From assembly GCA_017471505.1 (NCBI GenBank), contig JAFUTC010000007.1:124001-188000 (forward strand): a DNA stretch of 64,000 nucleotides, written 5' to 3'. A program made the translations under genes and the position numbers. The notes under the pieces were generated by a model. The model ran no database searches. It was not told where the DNA came from and saw only the letters and a list, made by a program, of their open reading frames with translations. Position 1 is the stretch's first letter. Each line of letters starts with the position of its first letter. The DNA is from Alloprevotella sp. (GTDB taxonomy: Bacteria > Bacteroidota > Bacteroidia > Bacteroidales > Bacteroidaceae). Shown here in pieces: positions 29,064 to 36,477 of the stretch.

Positions 29064-30794
29064 ATGTCGAATTGTTATAGCGACCACAAAGAACTTAAGT
29101 TTGAGTTAAATCATCCTCTGATGCGCAGAGTTGTCGAACTGAAAGAGCGCGACTTTGCCGACAAGGACCTCTACGACAATGCCCCACTCGACTTCGACGA
29201 CACGATGGACAACTACGACCGCGTGCTTGACATCGTTGGCGAGATTACGGCAACCACCATTGCCGACAATGCAGAGGGCGTCGATTTGGAAGGTCCTCAC
29301 CACGAAGGCGACCGTGTTCGCTACGCATCGGGTACGGCCAGCAACCTGAAGGCCATGGTTCAGGCCGGAATGAACGGCATGACCATGCCGCGCCGCTATG
29401 GCGGACTTAACTTTGCCATTACACCCTACACAATGTGTGCTGAAATCGTTGCCGCCAAGGATGCCGGCTTCGGAAACATCTGGAGTCTGCAGGATTGCAT
29501 CGAGACTCTCTACGAATTCGGCGATGAAGACCAGCGACAGCGCTTTATTCCGCGCGTGTGCAACGGAGAAACCATGTCGATGGACCTTACCGAGCCCGAC
29601 GCCGGCTCTGATTTGCAGAGCGTAATGCTTAAGGCAACCTACAGCGAGGAAGAAGGCTGCTGGCTACTCAATGGCGTGAAGCGATTTATCACGAATGGCG
29701 ACAGCGACATCCATCTGGTGCTCGCACGCAGCGAAGAAGGCACGAAAGACGGTCGCGGACTCTCGATGTTCATCTATGACAAACGTCAGGGCGGCGTTAA
29801 CGTGCGCAGAATAGAAAATAAACTGGGCATACACGGCTCGCCTACCTGCGAACTGGTCTATAAGAACGCCAAAGCCGAACTTTGCGGCAGCCGCAAGCTC
29901 GGACTTATCAAATACGTCATGGCTCTGATGAACGGAGCACGCCTTGGCATTGCCGCACAAAGCGTGGGCATTTCGCAGGCCGCCTATGACGAGGCTCTGT
30001 CCTATGCACAAGACCGCGAACAGTTCGGTAAGAAAATCATCGAGATGCCTGCTGTCTACGACATGCTGGCACTTATGAAGGCAAAACTCGATGCCGGACG
30101 CGCTTTGCTCTATCAATGCAGCCGATATGTCGACATCTACAAAGCATTGGACGATATCGCACGCGAACGCAAACTTACTCCGGAGGAACGCGACGAGCAG
30201 AAACGGTTTGCTAAACTGGCCGACGCGCTGACGCCACTCGCCAAAGGCATGAACTCGGAGTATTGCAATCAGAACACCTATGATGCCATCCAAATACATG
30301 GCGGTTCGGGTTTCATGATGGACTATCCCATCCAGCGCTACTACCGCGACGCCCGAATCACTTCCATATACGAGGGAACGACACAACTGCAGGTAGTGGC
30401 CGCCATCAGGTATGTAACCAACGGAAGTTACCTGGCCCAGGCTCGCGAGTTTGAGCAAGCAGAGGTGGCAAGCGAACTAAAGCCGCTGCAGGCCAAGGCC
30501 GTCAAAATGGCCAACATGCTCGAAGAGGCCACGCAAAAGGTTAAGGATGCCGGAAATCAGGACTTCCAAGACATTTGCGCCCGCCATCTGGTTGAAATAG
30601 CAGCCGACACAATCATGCTACACCTTCTCCTGCACAATGCCACGAAGGATAGCGAACTGTTCAATAAGTCGGCCCACGTATATGCCAACTTTGTAGAGGC
30701 AGAAGTGCTGAAGCATCATGCGTTTGTAATGGGACTCACGGAAGAACAACTCGACTTCTACCGTCCAACTGCAACCGCCGAGGCTGAAGCATAA
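29064..30794 (+). CDS. Acyl-CoA dehydrogenase
   Basis: 576 residues, longer than the 380-residue short/medium-chain enzymes because of a C-terminal helical extension. Dehydrogenase signatures: SMDLTEPDAGSDLQSV (FAD-contact), ITNGDSDIHLVLARSE, RLGIAAQSVGISQAAYDEALSYAQDREQFGKKI (in parts), and IHGGSGFMMDYPIQRYYRDARITSIYEGTTQLQ, which holds the catalytic-base Glu of IYEGT. It oxidises an acyl-CoA to the enoyl-CoA and hands electrons to the adjacent EtfBA. Chain length is unknown. No other beta-oxidation gene lies nearby, so the operon may run in the reductive direction. Confidence 0.93.
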   Translation: MSNCYSDHKELKFELNHPLMRRVVELKERDFADKDLYDNAPLDFDDTMDNYDRVLDIVGEITATTIADNAEGVDLEGPHHEGDRVRYASGTASNLKAMVQAGMNGMTMPRRYGGLNFAITPYTMCAEIVAAKDAGFGNIWSLQDCIETLYEFGDEDQRQRFIPRVCNGETMSMDLTEPDAGSDLQSVMLKATYSEEEGCWLLNGVKRFITNGDSDIHLVLARSEEGTKDGRGLSMFIYDKRQGGVNVRRIENKLGIHGSPTCELVYKNAKAELCGSRKLGLIKYVMALMNGARLGIAAQSVGISQAAYDEALSYAQDREQFGKKIIEMPAVYDMLALMKAKLDAGRALLYQCSRYVDIYKALDDIARERKLTPEERDEQKRFAKLADALTPLAKGMNSEYCNQNTYDAIQIHGGSGFMMDYPIQRYYRDARITSIYEGTTQLQVVAAIRYVTNGSYLAQAREFEQAEVASELKPLQAKAVKMANMLEEATQKVKDAGNQDFQDICARHLVEIAADTIMLHLLLHNATKDSELFNKSAHVYANFVEAEVLKHHAFVMGLTEEQLDFYRPTATAEAEA

Positions 30795-30813
30795 TAGCCA
30801 ACGCGCAAAAGCT

Positions 30814-30851
30814 AAGCGGAGGGTTTCTTACTGGCAAGAAATCCTCCGCTT
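30814..30851. terminator. Terminator between acyl-CoA dehydrogenase and aroE
   Basis: A 16-bp stem with one wobble pair joins AAGCGGAGGGTTTCTT (30814-30829) and AAGAAATCCTCCGCTT (30836-30851), 6-base loop, then TGTTTT. It lies between convergent genes and can serve both. Confidence 0.8.
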
Positions 30852-30870
30852 GTTTTATGAGGCACAAATA

Positions 30871-31617
30871 TCATTTAGGCAGGTTCCAAATCTCCCAAGC
30901 AGCCTCGGCCTGCAATCGTAGCATCTGCTCGCCGTTCTTTATGCGGCAGCCTCGCTCCATACCCTTCCGCAAAAAACGGGTAAGACTCGGATTATACACA
31001 AGGTCGTAGAGGGACATCTTCTCCGACAGATGTTCAAAAGGAACAGCAGGACAGCCATCCACCTCAGGGAAAGTGCCCAACGGCGTAGCATTGACAATCA
31101 GTTGCACATGGGCAATCAATGATGCCGTAATGGACTCGTAGGACAAAACGCCTGGACGAGGGCTTCGGCTTATGTACCGGACCTCGATGCCTCGACCACG
31201 CAATGCGTAGCCTACTGCCCTCGACGCTCCGCCTGTGCCCAACACCAACGCACTTATGCAACTTGCGGGCAACCAACCATCCAACGACTGGCTGAACCCT
31301 ACTGCATCGGTGTTGTACCCGACCAGTTTCCGATTCGACCCACTTCCGAGCACGTGCACCACATTAACCGCACCGATTGTCGCCGCTTCGGGCGAAACAT
31401 CATCGAGCAGCGGAATGATTGTCTGCTTGTAGGGGATGGTCACATTAAAGCCCTGGAGGTGTTCCCTATCGACCAGGTCGAGAACCTCTTCCACCCGATC
31501 CAACTCATAAGGCCGATAGGATGCGTCGATATGCTCACGCTCAAACTTGCTATTGAACAACATTTCCGAATAGGAATGCTGCAATGTGCGACCGATAAGA
31601 CCAAACCGACGAGTCAT
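30871..31617 (-). CDS. aroE: Shikimate dehydrogenase
   Basis: Reduces 3-dehydroshikimate with NADPH. 248 residues from ATG 31617, which lies 10 bases after the menG stop; the frame is open further upstream but that part would overlap menG and has no family similarity. Motifs: GRTLQHSYSEMLFNSKF (shikimate-binding S-x-S), FNVTIPYKQTIIPLLDD with catalytic Lys, GAVNVV, NADP loop VLGTGGASRAVGYAL, and NATPLGTFPE. Last gene of the phoH-purC-menG-aroE run. Confidence 0.95.
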   Translation of the reverse strand: MTRRFGLIGRTLQHSYSEMLFNSKFEREHIDASYRPYELDRVEEVLDLVDREHLQGFNVTIPYKQTIIPLLDDVSPEAATIGAVNVVHVLGSGSNRKLVGYNTDAVGFSQSLDGWLPASCISALVLGTGGASRAVGYALRGRGIEVRYISRSPRPGVLSYESITASLIAHVQLIVNATPLGTFPEVDGCPAVPFEHLSEKMSLYDLVYNPSLTRFLRKGMERGCRIKNGEQMLRLQAEAAWEIWNLPK

Positions 31618-31627
31618 CTGTGAACGA

Positions 31628-32371
31628 TTATCGCTTAGCCGTATAAAGCGTGCATAGTCCAAACGTGAAACGCTTGTATGCCACGTCTTCATATCCCAAT
31701 CGGGTCAGAATGGCGCGCATTTGTTCGCCTTGCGGAAACACCTCCATCGTGGCGGGCAAATATTTGTATGCACTCGCATCCTTCGAGATGATGCGCCCCA
31801 CCATAGGCATATACACATGGGAATATAGCCAGAACAACAGCCGCATAGGACCTCGACGCGGAGAAGTCAGTTCCAAAATCACCAGTCTGCCATCGTCGCG
31901 AAGCACCCGATAGATTTCCCGAAGCCCAAGTTCCAAGTCTGAAAAATTTCGAGCACCATAGGCAATGGTCACACTATCGAACTGCATCTCGTCAAAGGGA
32001 AGCTGGCTACAATCGCCCTTGGTCAGCGAAATAACACCGTCCAACTTCTCGTTGGCCACCTTCTTTTCCGCCACGCGAAGCATCTCTTCGCTCAAATCAA
32101 GACCGACTATTTCTTTCGGACTCAGCAATTTGGCAGCAAGAATGGCAAAATCGCCCGTCCCCGTAGCCACGTCGAGCATCCGATTAGGCGCGAATGGTTT
32201 CAGAGAAAGTATTGCCTTCTTTCGCCAGTTGCGGTCGATGCCACAAGAGAGAAAGTGATTCAGAAAATCGTACGAGTGGGCAATGTTATTGAACATTTGC
32301 TCCACCTGCTCGGTCTTTCCCTCCGTTTGTGAGTAGGGTTTTATTTTTTCTTGGGCGTATTGCTGACTCAT
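31628..32371 (-). CDS. ubiE: Demethylmenaquinone methyltransferase (UbiE/MenG)
   Basis: Final C-methylation step of menaquinone synthesis, using S-adenosylmethionine. 247 residues. UbiE/COQ5 signatures: FNNIAHSYDFLNHFLSCGIDRNWRKKA, motif I LDVATGTGDFAILAAKLL, LSEEMLRVAEKK, VTIAYGARNFSDLELGLREIYRVL and VYKRFTFGLCTLYTAKR-like ending. Bacteroidales use menaquinone, so MenG is the expected role. ATG overlaps the purC stop by one base (TAATG), indicating translational coupling. Confidence 0.95.
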   Translation of the reverse strand: MSQQYAQEKIKPYSQTEGKTEQVEQMFNNIAHSYDFLNHFLSCGIDRNWRKKAILSLKPFAPNRMLDVATGTGDFAILAAKLLSPKEIVGLDLSEEMLRVAEKKVANEKLDGVISLTKGDCSQLPFDEMQFDSVTIAYGARNFSDLELGLREIYRVLRDDGRLVILELTSPRRGPMRLLFWLYSHVYMPMVGRIISKDASAYKYLPATMEVFPQGEQMRAILTRLGYEDVAYKRFTFGLCTLYTAKR

Positions 32372-33318
32372 TATATGGTGTCAATATATTTCAGTATGTT
32401 CTGCTCAATGCGCACAGACAAATCGTCGCTGGAGTCCTTGACAAAGGGTTGTCCGGTAATATGTTCAAACAGTTCGATGTAGCGCTCGGAAATATGGTTT
32501 ATGATTTCGTCGGTCATCTCAGGAATCTGCTGTCCTTCCTTACCCTGAAATCCGTTCTCCATAAGCCATTCGCGCACGAACTCCTTAGAAAGTTGCTTCT
32601 GCGGCAGACCTTTCTCGAAGTTCTCCTTATAAGAATCTGCGTAGAAATAGCGCGACGAGTCGGGGGTATGTATCTCGTCCATCAAATAGATAGTGCCGTT
32701 GGCCGTGCCAAACTCGTATTTTGTATCTACCAGTATCAGGCCACGCTGCGCTGCCATCTGAGTGCCACGTTCAAATAGGGCTAGGGCATATTGCTCAAGC
32801 TTCTCGTATTCCTCCACAGTGGCCAGGCCGCGTTCCAGTATCTCAGCCTTCGAAATGTCTGCATCATGCTCGCCCTGCTCGGCCTTTGTCGTGGGAGTAA
32901 TTATTGGAGTCGGGAACTTCTCGTTTTCTCGCATGCCATCCGGTAAGGCAACGCCACAAATCTCCCTTACTCCCGACTTGTAGGCCCGCCATGCGCTTCC
33001 GCACAAATAGCCCCTGACAATCATCTCTAATGGAAATGCCTTGCACAATATACCGCACGAAACCATTGGGTCGGGACTTGCCAGTTTCCAATTAGGGCAA
33101 ATGTCGGAAGTAGCATCCAAAAACATCGAAGCAATTTGATTCAGAACCTGTCCCTTATAGGGAATGCCCTTTGGAAGCACTACGTCGAATGCAGAAATAC
33201 GGTCGGTGGCAATCATCACGAGTTGCTCGTTGGCAATATTATACACATCGCGCACTTTGCCGTGATATACTCCGATTTGCTTAGGAAACGAAAAGTGGGT
33301 ATTAGTTAAAACAGACAT
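32371..33318 (-). CDS. purC: Phosphoribosylaminoimidazole-succinocarboxamide synthase
   Basis: SAICAR synthase, joins aspartate to CAIR in purine synthesis. 315 residues, longer than the 237-residue E. coli enzyme and similar to the long form seen in many Bacteroidetes. Motifs: [66 protein letters not shown] and [20 protein letters not shown] at 33318, 46 bases downstream of phoH. Overlaps menG by one base. Confidence 0.96.
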   Translation of the reverse strand: MSVLTNTHFSFPKQIGVYHGKVRDVYNIANEQLVMIATDRISAFDVVLPKGIPYKGQVLNQIASMFLDATSDICPNWKLASPDPMVSCGILCKAFPLEMIVRGYLCGSAWRAYKSGVREICGVALPDGMRENEKFPTPIITPTTKAEQGEHDADISKAEILERGLATVEEYEKLEQYALALFERGTQMAAQRGLILVDTKYEFGTANGTIYLMDEIHTPDSSRYFYADSYKENFEKGLPQKQLSKEFVREWLMENGFQGKEGQQIPEMTDEIINHISERYIELFEHITGQPFVKDSSDDLSVRIEQNILKYIDTI

Positions 33319-33364
33319 ACGATTGAACTTTTGAGGTTTATATTAAAGGATGTTATGGGATGAC

Positions 33365-34321
33365 TTATTCTTCATATCGCCTACTCCCTTGTTCTGCCAA
33401 ATCGTAGGCTTCAACAATGCGAGTAACTAACTTGTGTCGGACGATATCTTGCTTGTTCATTTCGATAAAAGCAATGCCCTCAATTCCATCAAGGATTTGC
33501 TTGGCTATAGCAAGTCCCGATTTCTGGCTGGCAGGGAGATCTATCTGTGTCAAATCGCCGGTTACAATCATTTTAGTATCGCGTCCCATTCTTGTAAGGA
33601 ACATTTTGATTTGAGCAGAGGTCGTGTTCTGCGCTTCATCGAGAATTACGACGGCATCATTAAGCGTGCGACCACGCATAAAGGCCAACGGGGCGATTTG
33701 AATGACGTTTGTGTCCATATATTCACGCAATTTGACCGCTGGAATCATTTCCTGAAGCGCATCATAGAGCGGTTGCAGATACGGATCGATTTTTTCTTTC
33801 ATATCACCAGGCAAGAATCCCAGTTTCTCACCCGCCTCAACCGCCGGCCTACTCAAAATAATTTTACGGATAGTATGATTCTTCAGGGCCTTTACGGCGA
33901 GCGCTATCGCCGTATAGGTCTTTCCCGATCCCGCAGGGCCGGTGGCAAACACCAAGTCGTTTTTGTCGAATGCCTTTACGAGCCGGCGCTGATTCTCGGA
34001 CCTGGCCACAATAGGCTTACCGCCCGTCGAATAGACAATAAGGTCCTTCTCCTCAGGCTTTATGGGCGACTTTCCCTGCACTATCTGCAGAATGTCTTTC
34101 TCCGCAAGACTATTAAAATGCAAGCAATGCTGCTGCAATTCCGAAAGCACCTCTTCAAACGTGGAAAGGGCTTCTTCATCGCCTAGAACTTTCAGCACAT
34201 TGTCACGAGCCAACAACCGAAGTTTCGGATAAAGCGACTTAAGCATTTTAAGGTTTACGTTTTTCACTCCCCATAGAATCTGAGGGTCGGCCTTATCGAT
34301 GATGTAGGTTTGTTCAATCAT
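33365..34321 (-). CDS. PhoH family ATPase
   Basis: 318 residues. A KH-like N-terminal domain is followed by the PhoH ATPase domain with Walker A ATGPAGSGKTYTAIALA (about 131-147), the AVEAGEKLGFLPGDMKEKIDPYLQPLYDAL signature (in part) and Walker B VILDEAQNTTSAQIKMFLTRMG. PhoH-type proteins are RNA-linked ATPases/helicases whose role (often with YbeY in rRNA maturation) is incompletely known. First gene of the phoH-purC-menG-aroE run. A minus-strand -7 box lies 39 bases upstream. Confidence 0.92.
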   Translation of the reverse strand: MIEQTYIIDKADPQILWGVKNVNLKMLKSLYPKLRLLARDNVLKVLGDEEALSTFEEVLSELQQHCLHFNSLAEKDILQIVQGKSPIKPEEKDLIVYSTGGKPIVARSENQRRLVKAFDKNDLVFATGPAGSGKTYTAIALAVKALKNHTIRKIILSRPAVEAGEKLGFLPGDMKEKIDPYLQPLYDALQEMIPAVKLREYMDTNVIQIAPLAFMRGRTLNDAVVILDEAQNTTSAQIKMFLTRMGRDTKMIVTGDLTQIDLPASQKSGLAIAKQILDGIEGIAFIEMNKQDIVRHKLVTRIVEAYDLAEQGSRRYEE

Positions 34322-34359
34322 TGAAACAATAGAATTATAGGACAGCTGTATCCTATTAG

Positions 34360-34367
34360 CAAAAGTA
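34360..34367 (-). promoter_or_regulatory. -7 box before phoH
   Basis: Minus-strand TACTTTTG fits TAnnTTTG, 39 bases before the phoH start; no convincing -33 element at the right distance. Confidence 0.4.
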
Positions 34368-34400
34368 TATAAAAAAGTAAGCTATTTGCAGGTTTTTCGG

Positions 34401-34408
34401 TAAATTTG
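34401..34408 (+). promoter_or_regulatory. -7 box before the DUF5715 gene
   Basis: TAAATTTG fits TAnnTTTG, 33 bases before the start codon at 34441; a TTTG lies only 12 bases upstream, shorter than usual spacing. Confidence 0.35.
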
Positions 34409-34440
34409 TTTGCAATTTCTATCGAACATACTCGTTTACT

Positions 34441-35280
34441 ATGACTTTCAAACACTCCAAGTGGCAATATATCTTCGCTCTATGTGCAATTGTTCTAGTT
34501 GTCTATTTGTTTAGAGCAATCGGTAATTCTATCTCATTCTCCAACTTTCTTGTTTACGGCGAGAATATTCTTCCCAAAAGAAACCATGGCATCGGCTCGC
34601 ACCGACATGGGACGGACACCGTGGCCGCACAGGCCAAAGCGACTGACCGCATAATTGCCTCCAGCCGGAAACCGCTGGTACTTTTCAACGAAGCAGGCAA
34701 TCCTGTCAGAAACCGCGTGGTCAGCGTGCCAGACTTTAAGACATCGTTCCCCGACATAAACGACGTCCAGTTTACCACGGCACAACAGCTCGGCATCTCC
34801 CAACGTGTAAAAAACCGCGAGGCGGCTGAGAACCAGAAAGACGAACTTGTGTTCATCGGCGACAATCCTTTCTATCGGGTAGAAAAACTTAACCAATCAA
34901 TCCCCTATCTGACCCCCCGGGCCGCCAGGCTTCTCGAAACGATTGGCCGTGCTTTTATGGATTCGTGTATGACAAAAGGCGTAGGGATGCATAAAATCGT
35001 CGTAACGTCCGTACTTCGTACCCAAGAGGACGTTGACCGCCTGCGTCGTTATAATGTGAATGCGAGCGAGAATAGTTGCCACCTCTACGGCACTACTTTT
35101 GACATTGGCTACAATAAGTATGATAAAATAAACGACCCCACCGGTGAGGAAAAACCTACCGAGTGGGGCGTGAAACTAAAGTCTATTTTGGCCGAAGTAT
35201 TAGCCGACCAACGCAAACAAGGCACCTGCTATATAAAATATGAGTACAAGAAGCCTTGTTTCCATATCACAGCGCGCTAA
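34441..35280 (+). CDS. DUF5715 family protein, possible M15-like peptidase
   Basis: 279 residues. One N-terminal transmembrane helix (WQYIFALCAIVLVVYLFRAI, about 8-28) suggests an anchored periplasmic protein. The C-terminal half matches the Bacteroidetes DUF5715 type: KIVVTSVLRTQEDVDRLRR, then SENSCHLYGTTFDIGYNKYD, ending CFHITAR. The pattern His214-x6-Asp221 with a late His275 resembles the zinc ligands of M15/VanY DD-peptidases (SxHxxGxAxD ... H). Peptidoglycan hydrolysis is therefore an inference from motif geometry only. It overlaps the convergent prs gene by 4 bases. Confidence 0.7.
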   Translation: MTFKHSKWQYIFALCAIVLVVYLFRAIGNSISFSNFLVYGENILPKRNHGIGSHRHGTDTVAAQAKATDRIIASSRKPLVLFNEAGNPVRNRVVSVPDFKTSFPDINDVQFTTAQQLGISQRVKNREAAENQKDELVFIGDNPFYRVEKLNQSIPYLTPRAARLLETIGRAFMDSCMTKGVGMHKIVVTSVLRTQEDVDRLRRYNVNASENSCHLYGTTFDIGYNKYDKINDPTGEEKPTEWGVKLKSILAEVLADQRKQGTCYIKYEYKKPCFHITAR

Positions 35281-36248
35281 ATCAGGTACTGAGAGGAAAT
35301 GCTCTCATTGCTTTCGATTCGGCAGATAGTTTCAGCAAACACTTTGCCTACGCTAAGCTGACGCACCTTCTTCGAATGGCCGCGATAAGGTATGCTGTCG
35401 GTGAATATCATTTCGGTGATAGGCGATGCGTCTACCCTTTCGTCTGCCGGGCCGGACATGATGCAGTGCGACACCATTGCGCGGACCGATTTGGCACCGT
35501 TGTCCATCATTAACTGGGCTGCGCGGGTGATTGTGCCTGCTGTATCGACAATATCATCCATCAAAACGACGTCTAAGCCTTCGACGTTTCCAATTACACG
35601 CATATCTCCGACCACGTTGGCGCGGCTTCTCGTCTTATGGCATAGTACGAGGGGTACGTCCAAGTATTTTGCGTAGGCAACCGCACGCTTTGAGCCGCCG
35701 ACGTCGGGAGATGCAATGCAAAGGGTCTCTCGGTTGAGTGTCTCCAAATATGGAAGGAACACGGTGGAGGCATATAGGTGGTCAACCGGTATGTCAAAAA
35801 ATCCCTGCTCTTGGTCTGCGTGCAAATCCATCGTTATTAAGCGGCTGATGCCTGCTACGCTGAGCATGTCGGCTACCAGTTTGGCGCCAATGCTTACGCG
35901 GGGTCGGTCCTTTCTATCTTGCCGGGCCCAGCCGAAATATGGGATGACGGCAATTATGCTTCGTGCGCTGGCACGCTTGGCTGCATCAATCATCAACAAT
36001 AGTTCCATCAAATTGTCGGCTGTTGGGAACGTCGACTGCACCAAATATACGTCGCGACCGCGTATAGTTTCGGCGTAACGCACCGAGAACTCTCCGTCGG
36101 CAAAACGGGTTACTTCCAGATTGCCTAAGGGGCAATTGAGTTCTTCACAGATTTTTTCAGCCAGGTAACGGGTTTGTGTGCCGGCAAAAACCATGAAGTT
36201 GTTAGCGTGCTTACATGTTTTCTTTGCCGGATTTGTCTTGTCAAGCAT
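35277..36248 (-). CDS. prs: Ribose-phosphate pyrophosphokinase
   Basis: Makes PRPP from ribose 5-phosphate and ATP. 323 residues. Motifs: FAGTQTRYLAEKICEELNCPLG, RDVYLVQSTFPTADNLMELLLMIDAAKRASA (in part), PYFGWARQDRKDRPRVSIGAKLVADML, LHADQEQGFFDIPVDHLYA (Mg-binding His) and the PRPP loop VVLMDDIVDTAGTI. The first 17 residues are an extra, basic N-terminus; ATG at 36248 is kept because no other Met precedes the core. The 3' end overlaps the opposing DUF5715 gene by 4 bases. Confidence 0.96.
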   Translation of the reverse strand: MLDKTNPAKKTCKHANNFMVFAGTQTRYLAEKICEELNCPLGNLEVTRFADGEFSVRYAETIRGRDVYLVQSTFPTADNLMELLLMIDAAKRASARSIIAVIPYFGWARQDRKDRPRVSIGAKLVADMLSVAGISRLITMDLHADQEQGFFDIPVDHLYASTVFLPYLETLNRETLCIASPDVGGSKRAVAYAKYLDVPLVLCHKTRSRANVVGDMRVIGNVEGLDVVLMDDIVDTAGTITRAAQLMMDNGAKSVRAMVSHCIMSGPADERVDASPITEMIFTDSIPYRGHSKKVRQLSVGKVFAETICRIESNESISSQYLI

Positions 36249-36436
36249 AAAACAAAGATTTTGAAAGGATTAATATATCAAAAACGTTGACAAGACAGTC
36301 CATCCGATTGGCTTGATAATTCGAATTTTCTGTCCATCAACGATTTCATTTTCTAATAGTGTGTGGGAGAGAGGCAGGATAGGTTTTTCGCCTAACGACA
36401 TAGCGAAATTAAACAATTTTATATGTATGCAACGAA

Positions 36437-36461
36437 AAAAGAACCTAAAAAAGGTTCTTTT
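36437..36461 (-). terminator. Terminator after the PorE-like gene
   Basis: Perfect stem AAAAGAACCT / AGGTTCTTTT (36437-36446 with 36452-36461) with a 5-base loop; on the minus strand it runs into TTTTTTCG. It starts 17 bases beyond the stop codon. Confidence 0.75.
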
Positions 36462-36477
36462 CCCTGAAGTTTTTTTC

